NCBI RefSeq assembly: GCF_040939455.1
Contig: NC_134119.1
Location: 756,501-820,500, forward strand
From: Microcebus murinus
Lineage: Eukaryota > Chordata > Mammalia > Primates > Cheirogaleidae
Direction of reading: 5' to 3'
Length of the DNA: 64,000 nt
Shown here: positions 24,058 through 36,600 of the stretch, piece after piece
Layout: every line of letters begins with the position of its first letter
Numbering within the stretch: position 1 is the first letter of the stretch
Notes under the pieces: model-generated
Databases searched by the model: none
Told to the model about the DNA's origin: nothing
What the model saw: the letters and a program-made list of their open reading frames with translations, nothing else
Position numbers and translations under genes: made by a program

Positions 24058-24178
24058 TGTTCAGAGACGGGGTCTCGCTCCGTCACCCAGGCAGGGTGTG
24101 GTGGCTTCTCACAGTTCACTGCAGCCTCGGCCTCCCGAGCAGCTGGGGGGCAGGTGCCACCACCATGCCCGGCCGTCA
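24058..24178 (-). mobile_element. Alu monomer fragment, reverse
   Basis: Reads 'agagacggggtctcgctcc' through 'ccaccaccatgcccgg': a reversed single Alu monomer of about 120 bp without a clear tail. Confidence 0.75.
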
Positions 24179-24529
24179 CCTTTGTCACCGAAACCGTTTT
24201 AACTTAAGGAGAAATCACACTGTGTACATTGCAGTTCAGGTTCATGATTAAAGATGCTCCGTATCTGTTACTGGATGGAGGAATCTTCCCAAATCTCTCT
24301 GGAGGCTGGTCACAAAGCTGTCACTGCCCGTAAATCTAGGACACAGGCAGCTCTGCCTCGTCACGTCAAAGCGCAGAGGAGAAGGCCCCTCACGGGAGCT
24401 ACCATGGGGCTCCCGCACAGAGCTAAATGCTGGCCAACCCTGGGCCACATGGACAGAGACCCACACGTGGCTGCAAAACCACGCCAATGGGGACGGCCGC
24501 ACCCCACCCACAGGAGATGTTACTAATCT

Positions 24530-24657
24530 GCAGAACTCCGATGTCCGACGCAGCAGGCTGAGCTGAGGCTGCCAGTCGCTGACACAGAGCGTAGGGGCCA
24601 CGCCTCGCACGGAGGCTAGAGCCTTGTCCACCAGGCTGGCCACCATCAGGTCAGCCC
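24530..24657 (-). pseudogene. COL20A1: COL20A1 relic: start of TSPN-like domain
   Basis: After an acceptor (cccccag) the minus strand reads ADLMVASLVDKALASVRGVA, matching the family start of the TSPN-like domain with one Phe codon deleted after LMVA. Similarity fades after RGVA, with only 'LSLLRR' perhaps corresponding to the expected 'TLFKD..LTRR' segment. Confidence 0.78.
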
Positions 24658-26723
24658 CTGGGGGGACATGGTGGGCCTGACCTAGAGACACAGACTTGTC
24701 CCTCGAGACTCAGGAGGACACAGCGCTGGGTGGCGGGGCGGAGGGGAGTGTGGCGGGAGCCGCAGGGCGGGGTCTGCCGGGCGGCCGGGCAGGGGTCCGC
24801 TTCAGCCCTGGGCCCGGCACCTGCCCTTGCCCAGTATCTTGCACATTGGGGGTGCAGCCGCCCCCGGCCCCTGCCCCAGGCCCGATGGTGCTGGGAAGAT
24901 GCTCGGCCATGTGCTCCAGCTCAGGGGGCACAGAGACAGGTGGGCTGCACCCCTCAGCCCCCACCACGGGCCCGGGCCCTCACCATCCCTCTCTGCACCG
25001 ACACCCCCAGGCCGTGCAGCTTGTTTCCACCCCCAAGGAAGACACTGTGACTGACGAGTTCCCCTTTGCCACACACGGCGGGGTTGCCGCCCCCACGCCC
25101 CACACGCTGAGGACCGGCAGTGGCCCCGTTCTTGCCCCCCTTGGGCCCACAGAACTGCAGCTGCCAGCTCGGCCCTCAAAGCCCCAGCGCGAACTGGCAC
25201 AAAGTGAAGGGTGAAATCTCATTACGCGGGTGCTTATCAGAGCTGCCAGCAGGCCCCGGGGCGCAGGCTCCAGCCCCTTCCAAGGCCTGATTCCAGTCAG
25301 CTGCTCTCCATCCTGCCGTTCCGTCCTGCCGTCCCTGCCTGCCCCGTCACTCCCGTGTCCCCAGCAGACCCCCAGCAGACACAGCCCGAGGGGCTCACTC
25401 ACTGGGGCCTGAGGTGAGACCCGCCCCCACACCCTTGGGGCAGAGACCCCTGCTGGGCGAGGGTCCACCTCTCAGTCCCTCCCTCCGGGAAGGGCTCAGC
25501 TCTCAGGCCCATAAAGTGAACCCCCAGGCCCAGCACCTTGCACCCTCAAGCCACAGACACCCTTGCACAGGGGCCGGAGGGATTGGGGTCCCACAGCCCT
25601 GCCACATCCTGGCCGTGACCTTGGACAAGCCTCAGCACCTTGGCCTGAGAAGCAGGACTAACGCCAGCCTGCCAACCTCGTGGGGACCGTTCTGTGGAGG
25701 TGCAAGCCCTGCCCAACGTCATTGGTGTCCCCATGATTGGGGGGGAGAGAGCAATCAGGGCAGAGTGCTGGGCAGGCTGCAGAGGGAGACACAAGGACGC
25801 TCCTGGGTGCGGCCTGGCCTCCCTTGTGGTCCCCACACCTCTGGGACAGGGAAGGGGACAGAGATGGTCCTGCTACCTCTGGGACATCACTGACAAAGAG
25901 GTCCCCACCTGCCCTTGCAGAAGATAGGGCCCAGCAGGGCCAATGCCAGGGGTCCCCCTGGTGCCTGTTCACCCAGACAGAAGTGCCCCAGATGGCAGGG
26001 CCAGGGCGACTTGGGGATGTGCGCTGTTCTGGGGACACAGAGTCCCCCACGGCCAGGTGCACTGCAGGTGCTGGGAGGCAGGAGCTGACACGGGCCATGT
26101 GAGCAGCCACTCTCCCCTCGAGGGGGGAGCACACCCAGCCGTGAGAACCCCAGACCCGAAGGCTTCGAAACAAGCAAGACCCTACAGCGGCCACAGAGGG
26201 AACTGGGGACCAGGCTGGAAGCCTGTGAGGGCCTCCCCAGAAAGCGCGACGAATTGAGCGAGGATTATCTTTGGGGAGTAAGAAGCATGTATCCCTCACA
26301 AACCCTCAACACGGATGAATTTCAAATGCACTACCCTGAGTGAAAAAAGTCAACCCCACGCTGCGACTGTGCACTCCTGTGTGTGACATTCCGGAAAGAG
26401 CGAAACGGGCAGGGAATGGGCAGGTGGTTGCGGGGTGGGGGCGGGGCTAACTGGGCCGGTGATGCTGTTCTCTGCACCCATTGTGGCCGTGTGACAGGAC
26501 GGAGTGCCTGTGCTAAAACTCACAGGACTACGCTAGCGAAAGGTGACTTTTCTGCATGTGGATTACGCCTCGATAAACAAACACCAGGCGCAGCGGAACA
26601 CCCACCAGCAGGGCGCGCAGTGCCAACACCCGTGTTGGCAGAGATGTTGGGTCAGGCCCCCCTACCCCGTACGCTGCTGGTGGGAGCACAGACTGTACAA
26701 CCACTTTGGAAAATAGCTACATC

Positions 26724-26822
26724 GGCCGGGCACGGTGGCTCACGCCCGTAATCTTAGCTCTCTGGGAGGCCGAGGCGGGAGGATCACTTGAGGTCAGGAC
26801 TTTGAGACCAGCCTCAGCAACC
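26724..26822 (+). mobile_element. Truncated Alu, left monomer
   Basis: Starts ggccgggcacggtggctcac and stops after 'gaccagcctcagcaa', about 100 bp. 3'-truncated or later deleted; it adjoins unrelated sequence. Confidence 0.82.
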
Positions 26823-27274
26823 CTGTGTGGATTCAACCTCAATGTTCAAGACGTTTCTAAAGGTAGCGCCGTCGCCGTGTCCGGAACGTCCTGCGGCTGG
26901 GCCTGTGCCAAGGCTCCCCGGGCACCGTCGTGGCCTCGCTCCATAGAACCAGGTCAGCACGTGGGCTGGCTGTGAGACCGGCCAGGCTGAAAGGCCACAG
27001 GGCACTGACGCCTGGGGGGGGTGTCTCCTTGCCCCTTCTTCTGCAGGAAGTGCACACCGAGCGCCCTCTGACTGCGGCCTGCGGGGGACTCAGCGGTGGG
27101 GACCTGGTCGCTTGTTGGGGACACACGTGTTAGCGGGGCAGAGAGGACAGGGATGCAGAGACTCTGAGGGGGCTGGAGGTGGGACACAGGGCTGGTGCAG
27201 GGGAGCGGCCAGCCTGGGCAGGGCCCGGGGACCACCTGCAGTCCCAGCAAAGGGGAGGGAGGGCAGGCCCTCAC

Positions 27275-27382
27275 CTGCCCTGGGGTTCTCCTGCACCAGG
27301 TAGCCGAAGCCCCGCCCCTCCAACCCTCTCCATTTCATCTGGAGCCAGTGCCCCTGCAGCATGGACGGCCTCACGTTGCTCA
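27275..27382 (-). pseudogene. COL20A1: COL20A1 relic: N-terminal FN3 exon, splice sites kept
   Basis: 108 bp with acceptor tgttcctgcag and donor gtgagg both intact. It reads SNVRPSMLQGHWLQMKWRG, then GFGYLVQENPRA, close to the first FN3 repeat of COL20A1 (LQMKWRxxEGxGxGYLVQ). On its own it would pass as a functional exon; its partners are gone or broken. Confidence 0.8.
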
Positions 27383-30300
27383 CTGCAGGAACAGACAGGG
27401 TGGTCACGACAGACACCGGCGACCAGCCAGCCTCCTCCTCAACCCTACTGCAGCAGGGGGCCTGAGGAGGACGCGGACACGGCCCCACTTGGGGGGAATC
27501 TCGGGGTGGTGAGACCCCGTCTGGCGGCTGAGGAGAACCTGGCCTCCCACAGTCCAGGATCCCCCAGGTGGCTTCTGTGAGGAGGCCCCTGCCGGGAGGG
27601 AGGCACCGGCCAGTGGCCAGGAGGGCACAACCACCCACTGGTGCCCAGAGGCGTGGAGCCAACGCCGCATGCAGCTGCCCACCCGCGCAGGCCTTAGCAG
27701 CTGACCCGGATTCCCCAGCCGAGCCCAGGCCTCAGGAGCAGCAGCTGCCCAGCTGCGCATGCCCCCCAGCTGCCAAGGGCATGCTAGGTTGACGTGTCCA
27801 CGGCAGGGAGTTTGTGTGGAGAATTCCAAATGGGAAGTGTGCGTGCGTGCACACATGTGTGCAGCTGTGGCTGTGCTGCCTGGGCCCTTGTGCTCGGGGC
27901 TGACTCCTGCAGGCGGGGGCAGGAGCCCTGAGCCGACCCGGGGCTCTGGTGGAAGCTGGGGCTTGGGCGGGGCTCTGGGGCGGCTATTTTGGGTGCAGAG
28001 CTGGGCTTCTTTGGCTGCCCTACTGAGCGCCGGGCTGGGGGCGCTGGGCGGACAAGACGCCCCATTCAGAGCGGGACGCAGCTGAGCCGGGTCTCTGGGT
28101 CCCCAGCTGGGGCTGGACGTGTCTGGCCGGGGTGGAGGCTCCGCAAAGCCAGCTGTGGGCCGGCTCTCCTGCCCCTCCACGCTGCCTCCCCCAGCTCCCT
28201 CCTTGGGGGACAGGCCGTCATCCCGGGAAGGGCAGCCCCAGCCTCCCGTGCTGGGCTCAGTGCCCCCGGCCCAGCCCAGCCCTCCTTGGGGGCCTTGTGA
28301 GGCACGGCCCCACCGTGCTGGACCCTGAACTGGACGGAGCGAACACCTGCCTTCCCTGAGCTCAAGTGGTTCTGTGGACTCCCCTAGTGGCTCCGGTCAC
28401 CCTGGCACCACAGGCTGCCACCGCGACCAGTTGCCCTCTCATGCTCAGGGGCAGCTGGGTGGGCCAGGTGCCACCCTGGAAGCAGTTCCCTTGAACCCAG
28501 AGCCGCAAAGTGTGCCCTCTGACACGGAGGTTCCCCTTCCACAGCGACCCACGCAACCTGTCTCAGGGAGAGCCTCGCAGTAGACACCCCCGGCGCCTCC
28601 TGTCAGTTTCCTTTGGGGGTGCCACAGATGACGCTGCCCGGAGTCGCCCTGACGGGAAACCACCTAAGGGTCCCAAGAAGCGGCCTGTCGACGGGTCCCT
28701 GGTGCGCGTGGCGTGGGCTCCCAGGGACAGGCACGGAGCGCAGTGCTCTGCGTGAAGCACAGCTGGTGCAGAGGAGCCAGATGTGACTGGCGGAAGCTTG
28801 GGGACAGCAGGTGGCAGAGCCTCCGGGGGCAGCGGGCGAGAGGTGCTCACGGCCGCTATGTTTGTGCCGCTGGAAACCACGTGGAAAAGGCGCCGGTGCT
28901 AACGCCAAGCAAATGTTGATGTGACAGAGAATTACGTGGACAAGCAGGTTAGTAACTGTTTTTTAAAAACAGAACAAAAACAAAAGCATCCCAGAGGGCA
29001 AGGGTGGAAGATGGCAAGGCCAAAGGTCAAGACCAGACACCCCACCACCCTGTCTGCCTCGTAGGAAGTCAGGACGTGGGGACCAGAGGCTGGAGAAGGG
29101 GCCACACCAGCCCCCCCCCCCGCGTTCGCGTCCACAAAGGCTGCCGAGGGGCAGCAAGACCTTGCCTGCCTGCTCATGGGGGCCAGGCTATGGGGATCAG
29201 GCCTCGCTGCAGGCCAGAGGACTGCCAGGCTCGTGGGGTCCCGGCCACCCCAACCTCAACCCAGAGGCAGCAGGGAGACCAGAGACCTGGCTGAGGTAAG
29301 CAAGACATGCTGGTGAGAGTGGGAGGCGGCTGGATCTGGGGGCACTAGCGGAGGGTGTGGGGTGTGTGCAGTGGGCAGGGCGGCCGAGGGAGGGTTGAGT
29401 AGCCCGGGTCCCTCTGGCAGCCTCGAGGGCTGGGGCAGCAGTGGACCCAGGGAGTGGAGCTCAGATTCAGGATGCAGAGACCAGGGTGACCCAGTGATGT
29501 CACTGTGGCAGGGAGTGGTGGGGGTGTGTTGGCCACCAGGGACCCAGTCCTCCTGCTGTGCCCAGGTCTTGGGCAGGAGGTGGACAGAGCACCCCCCAGC
29601 TGGGCCCAGGCCCCCTGTGCACTGAGACCCCCAGAGGCCTAGTGACTGGGCAGCCAAGCTCTCCTGCCACCCCACCCTGGCATCCTGGTCCAAAAGACCT
29701 GAGCGGATGCCACAGTGGCCACAGGTGAGTCACCGACCTCTGCCTGCCCGCAAGACAGTGTCCCTCACACCCCTGGGTGCTCTGTCCATTCTGGTCCTGC
29801 TGTGGCCACAAGAAGGCTGGAACTTGTAAAAGGCCCAGATGTCAGGCCACCCCCCACCCTGCCTCGCTCAGCCCGCAGGCCTGGGGTCAGTAGGACTTGG
29901 TCTCTCCCCCTGCAGGGCTGCTCTGGGGACAGACGGGGACTCCGTCTGTCCACAGGACCACATCCCTGCAGACAGTAGGCACCCCGCATTCTGCTGGGCC
30001 ACGGGGGTGGCTAGTGGGTGCCCTGGGGCCTCCTGAGCTGCCCTTCCCTCTGAGTACCGTCCCCAGGGGCTGGGGCATGGCTATCCCTTGCCAGGAGATG
30101 CCTGGGAGGTTACACATGGCCCCCAGCTGCCCCTGGCCAACGACTGGGCAATTCAAGGGTGGGACAGCCCGGCCTCGCTGCATAGCCTCTGGTGCAGTCC
30201 TTCTCCCAAGCTCCAGGTGGGTTACCTGCTTCTCTGATGCCCAGCTGAGAGCATCCAAACTCTTGTGCCAGCCTCTGTGTAGGGACCTCGATCCAAGCCA

Positions 30301-33300
30301 CAGTGTCTCAAGGGTACTTCGGGGTCACTGAAGGCGGCCATCAGCCCTGCGAGCTCAGCCTCCAAAGCCCTGCCAAGGGAGCCGCTCCCCTCAAGACTGC
30401 CAGCCCCTCCGGACCCCTGCTCTGAGCTCAGCCTCTGGAGGCAAGATAGGCACCGTTGGGGGCGGGCACAGCACGGGAGCCCTCAGCCCAGACGCTGGGA
30501 CGCTGCAGAGCTGGTCTTTGCACCAGCCAGCAGTCTCTGCGGTCCTGCACTACAGCCCGCTAAGGGTGCCCAGCCTGGCAAACAGGGCACACGCATGTGC
30601 ACACACACAAGCCAGTGTCATCACAAACCCGAGCTCCTCAAGGGTGGGCCCATCCGTCTGCCTTCTTAGCCCCGTGCCTGCCCTGGGCCCCACAGACTGC
30701 CAAGCAGCACCCAGGCTCAGGGCTGAGGAGCTGCAGGGTGGAGCCTGGGCCAGCCACTGTCCTCATAGATGACTGGCGTGGCCATAGGCCTGCGGAGCCC
30801 ACTGCACATTGGCCCCTTTGGGTGGGGGTCCAGAGGTCCCCTTCCCCCAGTCCCAGCAACACAAGGTGACAGAAGGGCCTCCAGGGGGCTCTGCAACGCT
30901 CCCTCCCCTCCCCACAGTCTCAGCACTCTGGGGGCCAAGACCCCCACTCGTCAGCTGGGTCAGAACAGAGCAGGGCCAGTTCTCCCGGCTACCCCCCCCC
31001 GACATGCCTCGGAGCCCCTCTACCAGCAGGCAGCAGGCGATGGAAGCTCTCCGAGCAGGGTACACCTGGCTGGAACGCCCAAACAGGGTGACAGCTAAAG
31101 TGAATGGGTGTGAAAAGGGGGTGGCCCGGAAGCTCAGAATGCATCCTGCTAAAGTTCCAGAAAAGGCAGGGCTGGCCTGGAGAGCGCCCACCAGTCAGGT
31201 CTGTGCCTAGGGCAGGGGTCTGGGGCATAGGGACGTCAGAGGCCAGCTTGAGAGGTGGGGACCAGCGGCAGATAGTGTCTCCAGGGTGATCAGCCTGGCC
31301 TGGAGCCAGAGTCTGGGTGGACCTGCCCTCAGGCAGCCTGGGCCCACAAAGCCTAAAGTGCTGCCCAGAACACGGAGGCCACCCCGGGGGGAGACGGCTG
31401 ATGCTGGAACCTCCACTGGGCCCCTAGCTTGTCACCCTCTGTCCACAGGTGGCACCTTGACTTTTCAGGACACGGCTGGATGGAAGGCAGAGGCCACGAC
31501 ACCCACAGCATTCCTCACACAGCTGCCCTGCTATGGGGCTCGCACTGTCTCTGGGAGGACACAGGGCCCTTCTGAAGCCCAGGCCTTGGCACTGTCCACA
31601 GGGGCCACTGCCCCAGCTTGCTGGCCACCCAGAGTACACCGGGGTCACCCAGCTGTCCACGCCCAAACCTCCAGTGTGTGCCCCACCCCCACTGGCTGCA
31701 CCTGCCCTGGTCCCCTCATCCCCCCAATGCCTGAGTGGTAGGGGGCCCGTGGGGTCTGCCAGGCACCCCCGTGCTTCTGTACTTCAGTGAACACTGGCCA
31801 GTGCCCCATAGGCTCTGCACACACCGGGCCTGAGAGGCTGGGCACTGCATCCCAGGCCCCACCAGCCAGCACCTCAGAGGGGAGGGGCCCACTGCTTGCT
31901 GGGGTTTGGGCCACCACACCCCCACATTCCACAGTGGCCCGGACCCTCTGCTGCAGCCAATTGCAAAGTGCAAGCCCCCTACTCCCTGCACTTGGTATCT
32001 ACGGGCTCCTGGGGCGGGGGACCGCCCTCCAACACAGCCCTTGGCTGGGCGGCTGCCTGCCTCCCAGCCGTCCTGACGGGCAAGGGCGCTAGTGTGGAGA
32101 CAGGAGCAACGGACTGGGCCCACCTTCCTCGGACCACCCCTCCTAACAGGGGCCCAAGCAACCAGAGCTGAGCCCCTCGAGCAGCAACACGCAACCTGCC
32201 TCATCACGTTCCATCTCCTAATCCTCAGTTCGAGAAAGTCATGGCCCTGCCCAACAGAGACCCCCCTCCTCGGTCCTCCTGGCTGGTCCACTGTGACACC
32301 TCCGTGCTGGCTCTCATCACTCGGAGCCTCTGGCCGCCGACCTCAGACCCAACCGCAGCTGAGGGCACCGGCCCCCCATGCCAGCCACCAAGGGAAAGCA
32401 GCACCAGGACCCCTTGTATACGGCCCGTCATGCTCGGAGGAGGCTGAATCCCAGGGGATGAGCCCAGGAACCCAGGCCCAGACCACAACACGCCCCGCAC
32501 ATGGCGACAGGGTGCAGCGGACACAGCGCAGCAGCGGCAGAGTGGGGCGGGGACAGCATGCACACGTGCACACGCACACACACACAGGCGCGGGGTGCAT
32601 GAGCTCCTGTGAGAACCAAGGTTGGCAGGGAGGGTGCAGGGAGAGGCGCCATGTGCAGCAGCCACGCCAGGGTCCTGGGAGGCAGGGGGGCCACTCGAGC
32701 CATGTTCACGCAGCTGCCTGCAAGGAAGCTTAGTCACATAGTCCACAGGCTCTGGGCAGTCAGAGACTCAAATGACAGAAGACAGGGCAGTGTGACAGGG
32801 ACAAAGCCACAAGTGTGGCTACGACCCAGGAGCTGGACCCTCCACAGCACCAGGCAGATGCTGAACGGCAGCCCTGCTCGGGCAGGGCTCCAGGGAGAAG
32901 GCTGCTCGATGCCCCAAAACCTGGGGAGCGGCCCTGGGGGAGCACAGCCTCCCTCACACCTGCCCTCCCCTCCCCAAGCCCCCTCCGAGCTGCACTTCAC
33001 TCCTGCTCCCTCCGGGTTCCGGGACCACGGAGTTCAAGTGCTGAGAAGGGCCGGGTGCCGGGCACGGCCACCAGAAGCGAGTTTGTCTGCTGAGATGGAA
33101 CTGGCAGTGGCCACTGAGGGCTACAAGCTCGAGTTTTACAGCAAAGGCCAGGGAGAGGAGGGTGGTCAGACGGCAGTGTGAGCTCTCGTATTGCTTTTGG
33201 TGTTTCCACCTTTAAAACTCCAGGCATTTTCTTCAAAAAGAAAAAATGAACTAGAGCAAACCTTTAACGGTAAAAAAAAAAAACACAACATTTCAAGGGA

Positions 33301-33400
33301 AAGCAACGACTCTCGTCGCTGACACCATTGCACATGACGTGGTCCCAGCCCCCGGGGATGCTTCTCGGCGAGTCGGCTGCCGGCCGGTCCCAGGGCGCTG
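27383..33400. other. COL20A1-ARFGAP1 interval, no gene recognised
   Basis: GC-rich sequence where the 5' exons of COL20A1 and the 3'UTR of ARFGAP1 would be expected. I find no signal-peptide exon. Open frames on both strands lack family features. A short TG/CA tract lies at 32560-32590. The end of the ARFGAP1 3'UTR is not fixed: no AATAAA in a good context is visible on the minus strand just below 33667. Confidence 0.5.
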
Positions 33401-33666
33401 TGCCGCACCCACTGCCTGGCAGCAGATGGCGCCGGGTCCCGAGACCCAACGGAATCCAAGGAGACGTGGGGTGTGGGATGGGCAGGTGTCCCCCACACAG
33501 CCCTGGAGGGCGAGCCAGCCCCACCTGGCCAGATGGCACCCGCCCGAGTCCCCAGGGCCCCGCCTGTGCGGCCGTGGTGGCCATTTCTCGGGTCGGATGG
33601 AAGCGGGAGGAAGGGCAGAGTGCAAACGCAGGGACCCACGGGCGCCAGGGTGGGGCGCGCAGGGCC

Positions 33667-36600
33667 CTACCAGTTCTGGTTGTCCCAGCCCTCGTCCGCA
33701 GGTGCGGACGGCGCTGCCTTCTTGGCGGCCTTGGCCCTGCCCTCCCCGCCAGCGCCCTCCCAGCTCTCCCAGCCGTCGCTGTTGCTGTTCCGGTGGTTGG
33801 ACTGGTTGGACGCCGAGCCCCACACCTCCCAGCTGTCCGAGCTCCTCCTCTCCGCCGAGGTGTCAGCGCAGGTCCAGCTGTCGCTGCTCGGGGACTTGCG
33901 GGCCTTGGAGGGCTCAGCGCTGCCGAAGCTCTCCCAGAAGCTCTGGTCTATGGTGCTGCTCTGCGAGTTGTCCCCGCCGCTGCTCTGGTAACCGTGGCCC
34001 TCTGGGGGTCTTGTAAAAGTAGGAGGACTCTGAGCAGCTGCTACAAAACCAGAAATCACACCGAGGGGCCCCGCCAGCCTGGGTAGCTCTCGGCCCATTG
34101 GCTGAGAACAGACTCCATGGCCAACAAACAGAGCCCAGGAGTCTAGCCCCTCACTCAGAACCCCGTCCCCCGGCAGCTCTGCGGGGCCTCTGCCAGGAGA
34201 GTGACCCCAGGCCGCCCTCGGCAGACAGGAGCTGTGTCTCTGTCGCTTTGGAGCTGAGGACATTGCCAGAGAGCCAGAGCCCACATCCCACTGATCACCC
34301 CCGCCCCAGGACAATTTGGAAGAAAAATTCCTTTTCTATCAGCTCCCAACTGTGGTGAGACCAGCTCAACAGGGCTGCGTGGCCTGGCACAGGGACAGAG
34401 GCTGGGGACGGGTAGGACCCGCCCTGCTCAGCTGCAGCCACACCACTGCCTGCACACCCAAAGGAGACGCCTCTGCCATGCAGGGACGGTGCGCCGACCT
34501 GGAACTGGGCAGCGTGTCCTCCAGGGACCTGTGAGGCCCTACCCACACGGCCCACCCAGGCCTGGAGACAGTGGAAGAGCAGACAGGGCCCCCCTTGAGA
34601 ATCCCCCAAACCAGCCTGGGAGGTGGTCGCTCCCGTGGGACCCACAGAGCAAGCAGATGGGCCTCTCTGCACAGCCATCCTGGCCCCACCATCGGTCCAC
34701 CTGCCCAGCAGGAACGCCGCTCACCTGGAGCCCGTGGGAGGACCGGGGGCACAGGGCTGGGCTGGGACACAGCTTACCCATCCGAGGGGTCCTCTGCCTT
34801 CCCCGAAAAAAAGGTGGTGACGTCCCGCCATCCCTTACTGCCGACTCCCTGGACCTGGAAGGAGATGGGGACAGGGGCTGCTCGCAGAGACCCCAACCCC
34901 AAAGCCAATTCACGCCACCCTGCTGCCAAGACCAGCGTAAGATCTAGAAATAAGAGGAGCCTCACACACACAGCACACAACACACACAGCACACAACACA
35001 CACAGCACACAACACACACAGCACACACACACACAGCATACAACACACACACAGCATACAACACACACACAGCACACACACACAGCACACAACACGCGCA
35101 CAGCACACAACACGCGCACAGCACACAACACACACAGCACACAACACACACAGCACACAACACACAGCACACAACACGCACACAGCACGCACAGCACACA
35201 ACACGCGCACAGCACACAACATGCGCACAGCACACAACACGCCCAGCACACAACACGCACAGCACACAACACGCACACAGCACACAACACGCACACAGCA
35301 CACAACACGCACACAGCACACAACACACAACACACAGCACACAACACGCACAGCACACAACACGCACACAGCACACAACACGCACACAGCACACAACACG
35401 CACACAGCACACAACACACAACACACAGCACACAACACGCACACAGCACACAACACGCACACACAACACACACACAGCAACACAGCGGCAGTGCTCAGGC
35501 AAAGGCGACATGCTACAGCCAGGACAGCCCCGTGTGCACGCCCACGCACGCCCACACGGGAAGAGCAAGGAAGCCCCTGCAGACACAGCCTGCTCCTCAC
35601 AGTGGGCACAGGCCCCCGGGCTTCCTCCCACCCACACAGCACCCCCTGCTGGAAACAGAACGGAACGCAGCCCCGAGCAGCCTGTGTAGGCACAGAGACC
35701 ACAGCAGCTCCCGCCGGGCGCCGGCACTTACCGAGGGAAAGGCCAGCGGCAGCGAGAGGGGCAGAGGGAGAGACAATAGTTAGCGGCTGGCCAGCCCCGG
35801 CGCAAGCTGTTTCCACATCCCTCAGGCCTCCGGGTAGCGGGCAGCCCTCCTCACACCGAGGACGCGCCCTGCGCTCCTGCCCGGTGCAGCCGTGGATGTG
35901 GAGACTGGCTTGGCCATGCCCGCACGTCGGCAGGGCCTGCCCTACCTTGGATGCCAACTGAGAGACCCCGCTGGACACATCGTCGAAAAGCCTCCCCTCC
36001 TTCACCTGCGCAGGTTGAAACTCAATGTCAGCTGGGGGCGAGGGGCCGACGAAAGCCTCAGAGCAGCACAGGGAACTGCCGGCGTGGGAGGACCTGACAC
36101 AGCCATGTGGGCAGGAGGACCCCGTCACGGCCCCAAAAGCTCTACAGTGGCCCCAGAGTGACTTCACCATCATGAGACTGTGCCACGGTACGGCCTGGAA
36201 GACGTGGCACCTGCTGGCCATTGGTGACAGATGATGACTCGTATCACGGATGACCCCAACTTATCTGGGGCAGGCTCCCTGGGGGCCCTGCCACCTCCCT
36301 GTTGTGCTGAGGGGACGAGCCAATGGGGCCGACACCTCCCGGGGACAGGCTGCCACCACCTGGTCCCTGTGCACACTGCAGCTGGGGCGGGGCAGAGGAG
36401 CGGGCGCCGCGCCAGGCCAGGCCGAGTCTGGAACCTGGGCGATCCAAACTGCTGGACGGACGACGCGCCCGGCCTGGCACACGCCCACACAGCTGCCGCC
36501 CGAGGGTAAGATCAGGGCGGCAGCGCCCGTTACCTTCTCCTGCGCAGGCTTGAGGACGCTCTCGCTCAGGCTGTGGCCCAGCTCCGAAGCCTGCGGGGAG

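Larger units (their letters stand above)
21324..27382 (-). pseudogene. COL20A1: COL20A1 unitary pseudogene (fragmentary)
   Basis: Type XX collagen alpha-1 (a FACIT collagen: FN3 repeats, VWA, TSPN/laminin-G-like domain, collagen triple helix) lies between CHRNA4 and ARFGAP1 in human. Here, on the expected strand and in the expected order, I recognise four or five segments: an N-terminal FN3 exon (27275-27382), the start of the TSPN-like domain (24530-24657), its middle (22088-22201), and its end over two segments (21486-21617 and 21324-21405). A TAG at 21579-21581 and a frame switch near 21350 break the last two. I find no VWA domain, no clear internal FN3 repeats and no Gly-X-Y repeats. Recognition relies on recalled human protein; an assembly error cannot explain in-exon lesions spread over several exons, but low sequence quality could explain one of them. 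Confidence 0.8.

Noticed and set aside
25870..25905. Minus-strand LFVSDVPEVAGP, possible COL20A1 FN3 start
   Set aside because: Similarity too short and unsupported by splice sites or by the following FN3 residues. Not counted among the relic exons.
34963..35486. Long Thr/His-rich (plus) and Cys/Val-rich (minus) open frames
   Set aside because: They are translations of a simple repeat without stop triplets. No start context, domain or exon structure supports a protein.
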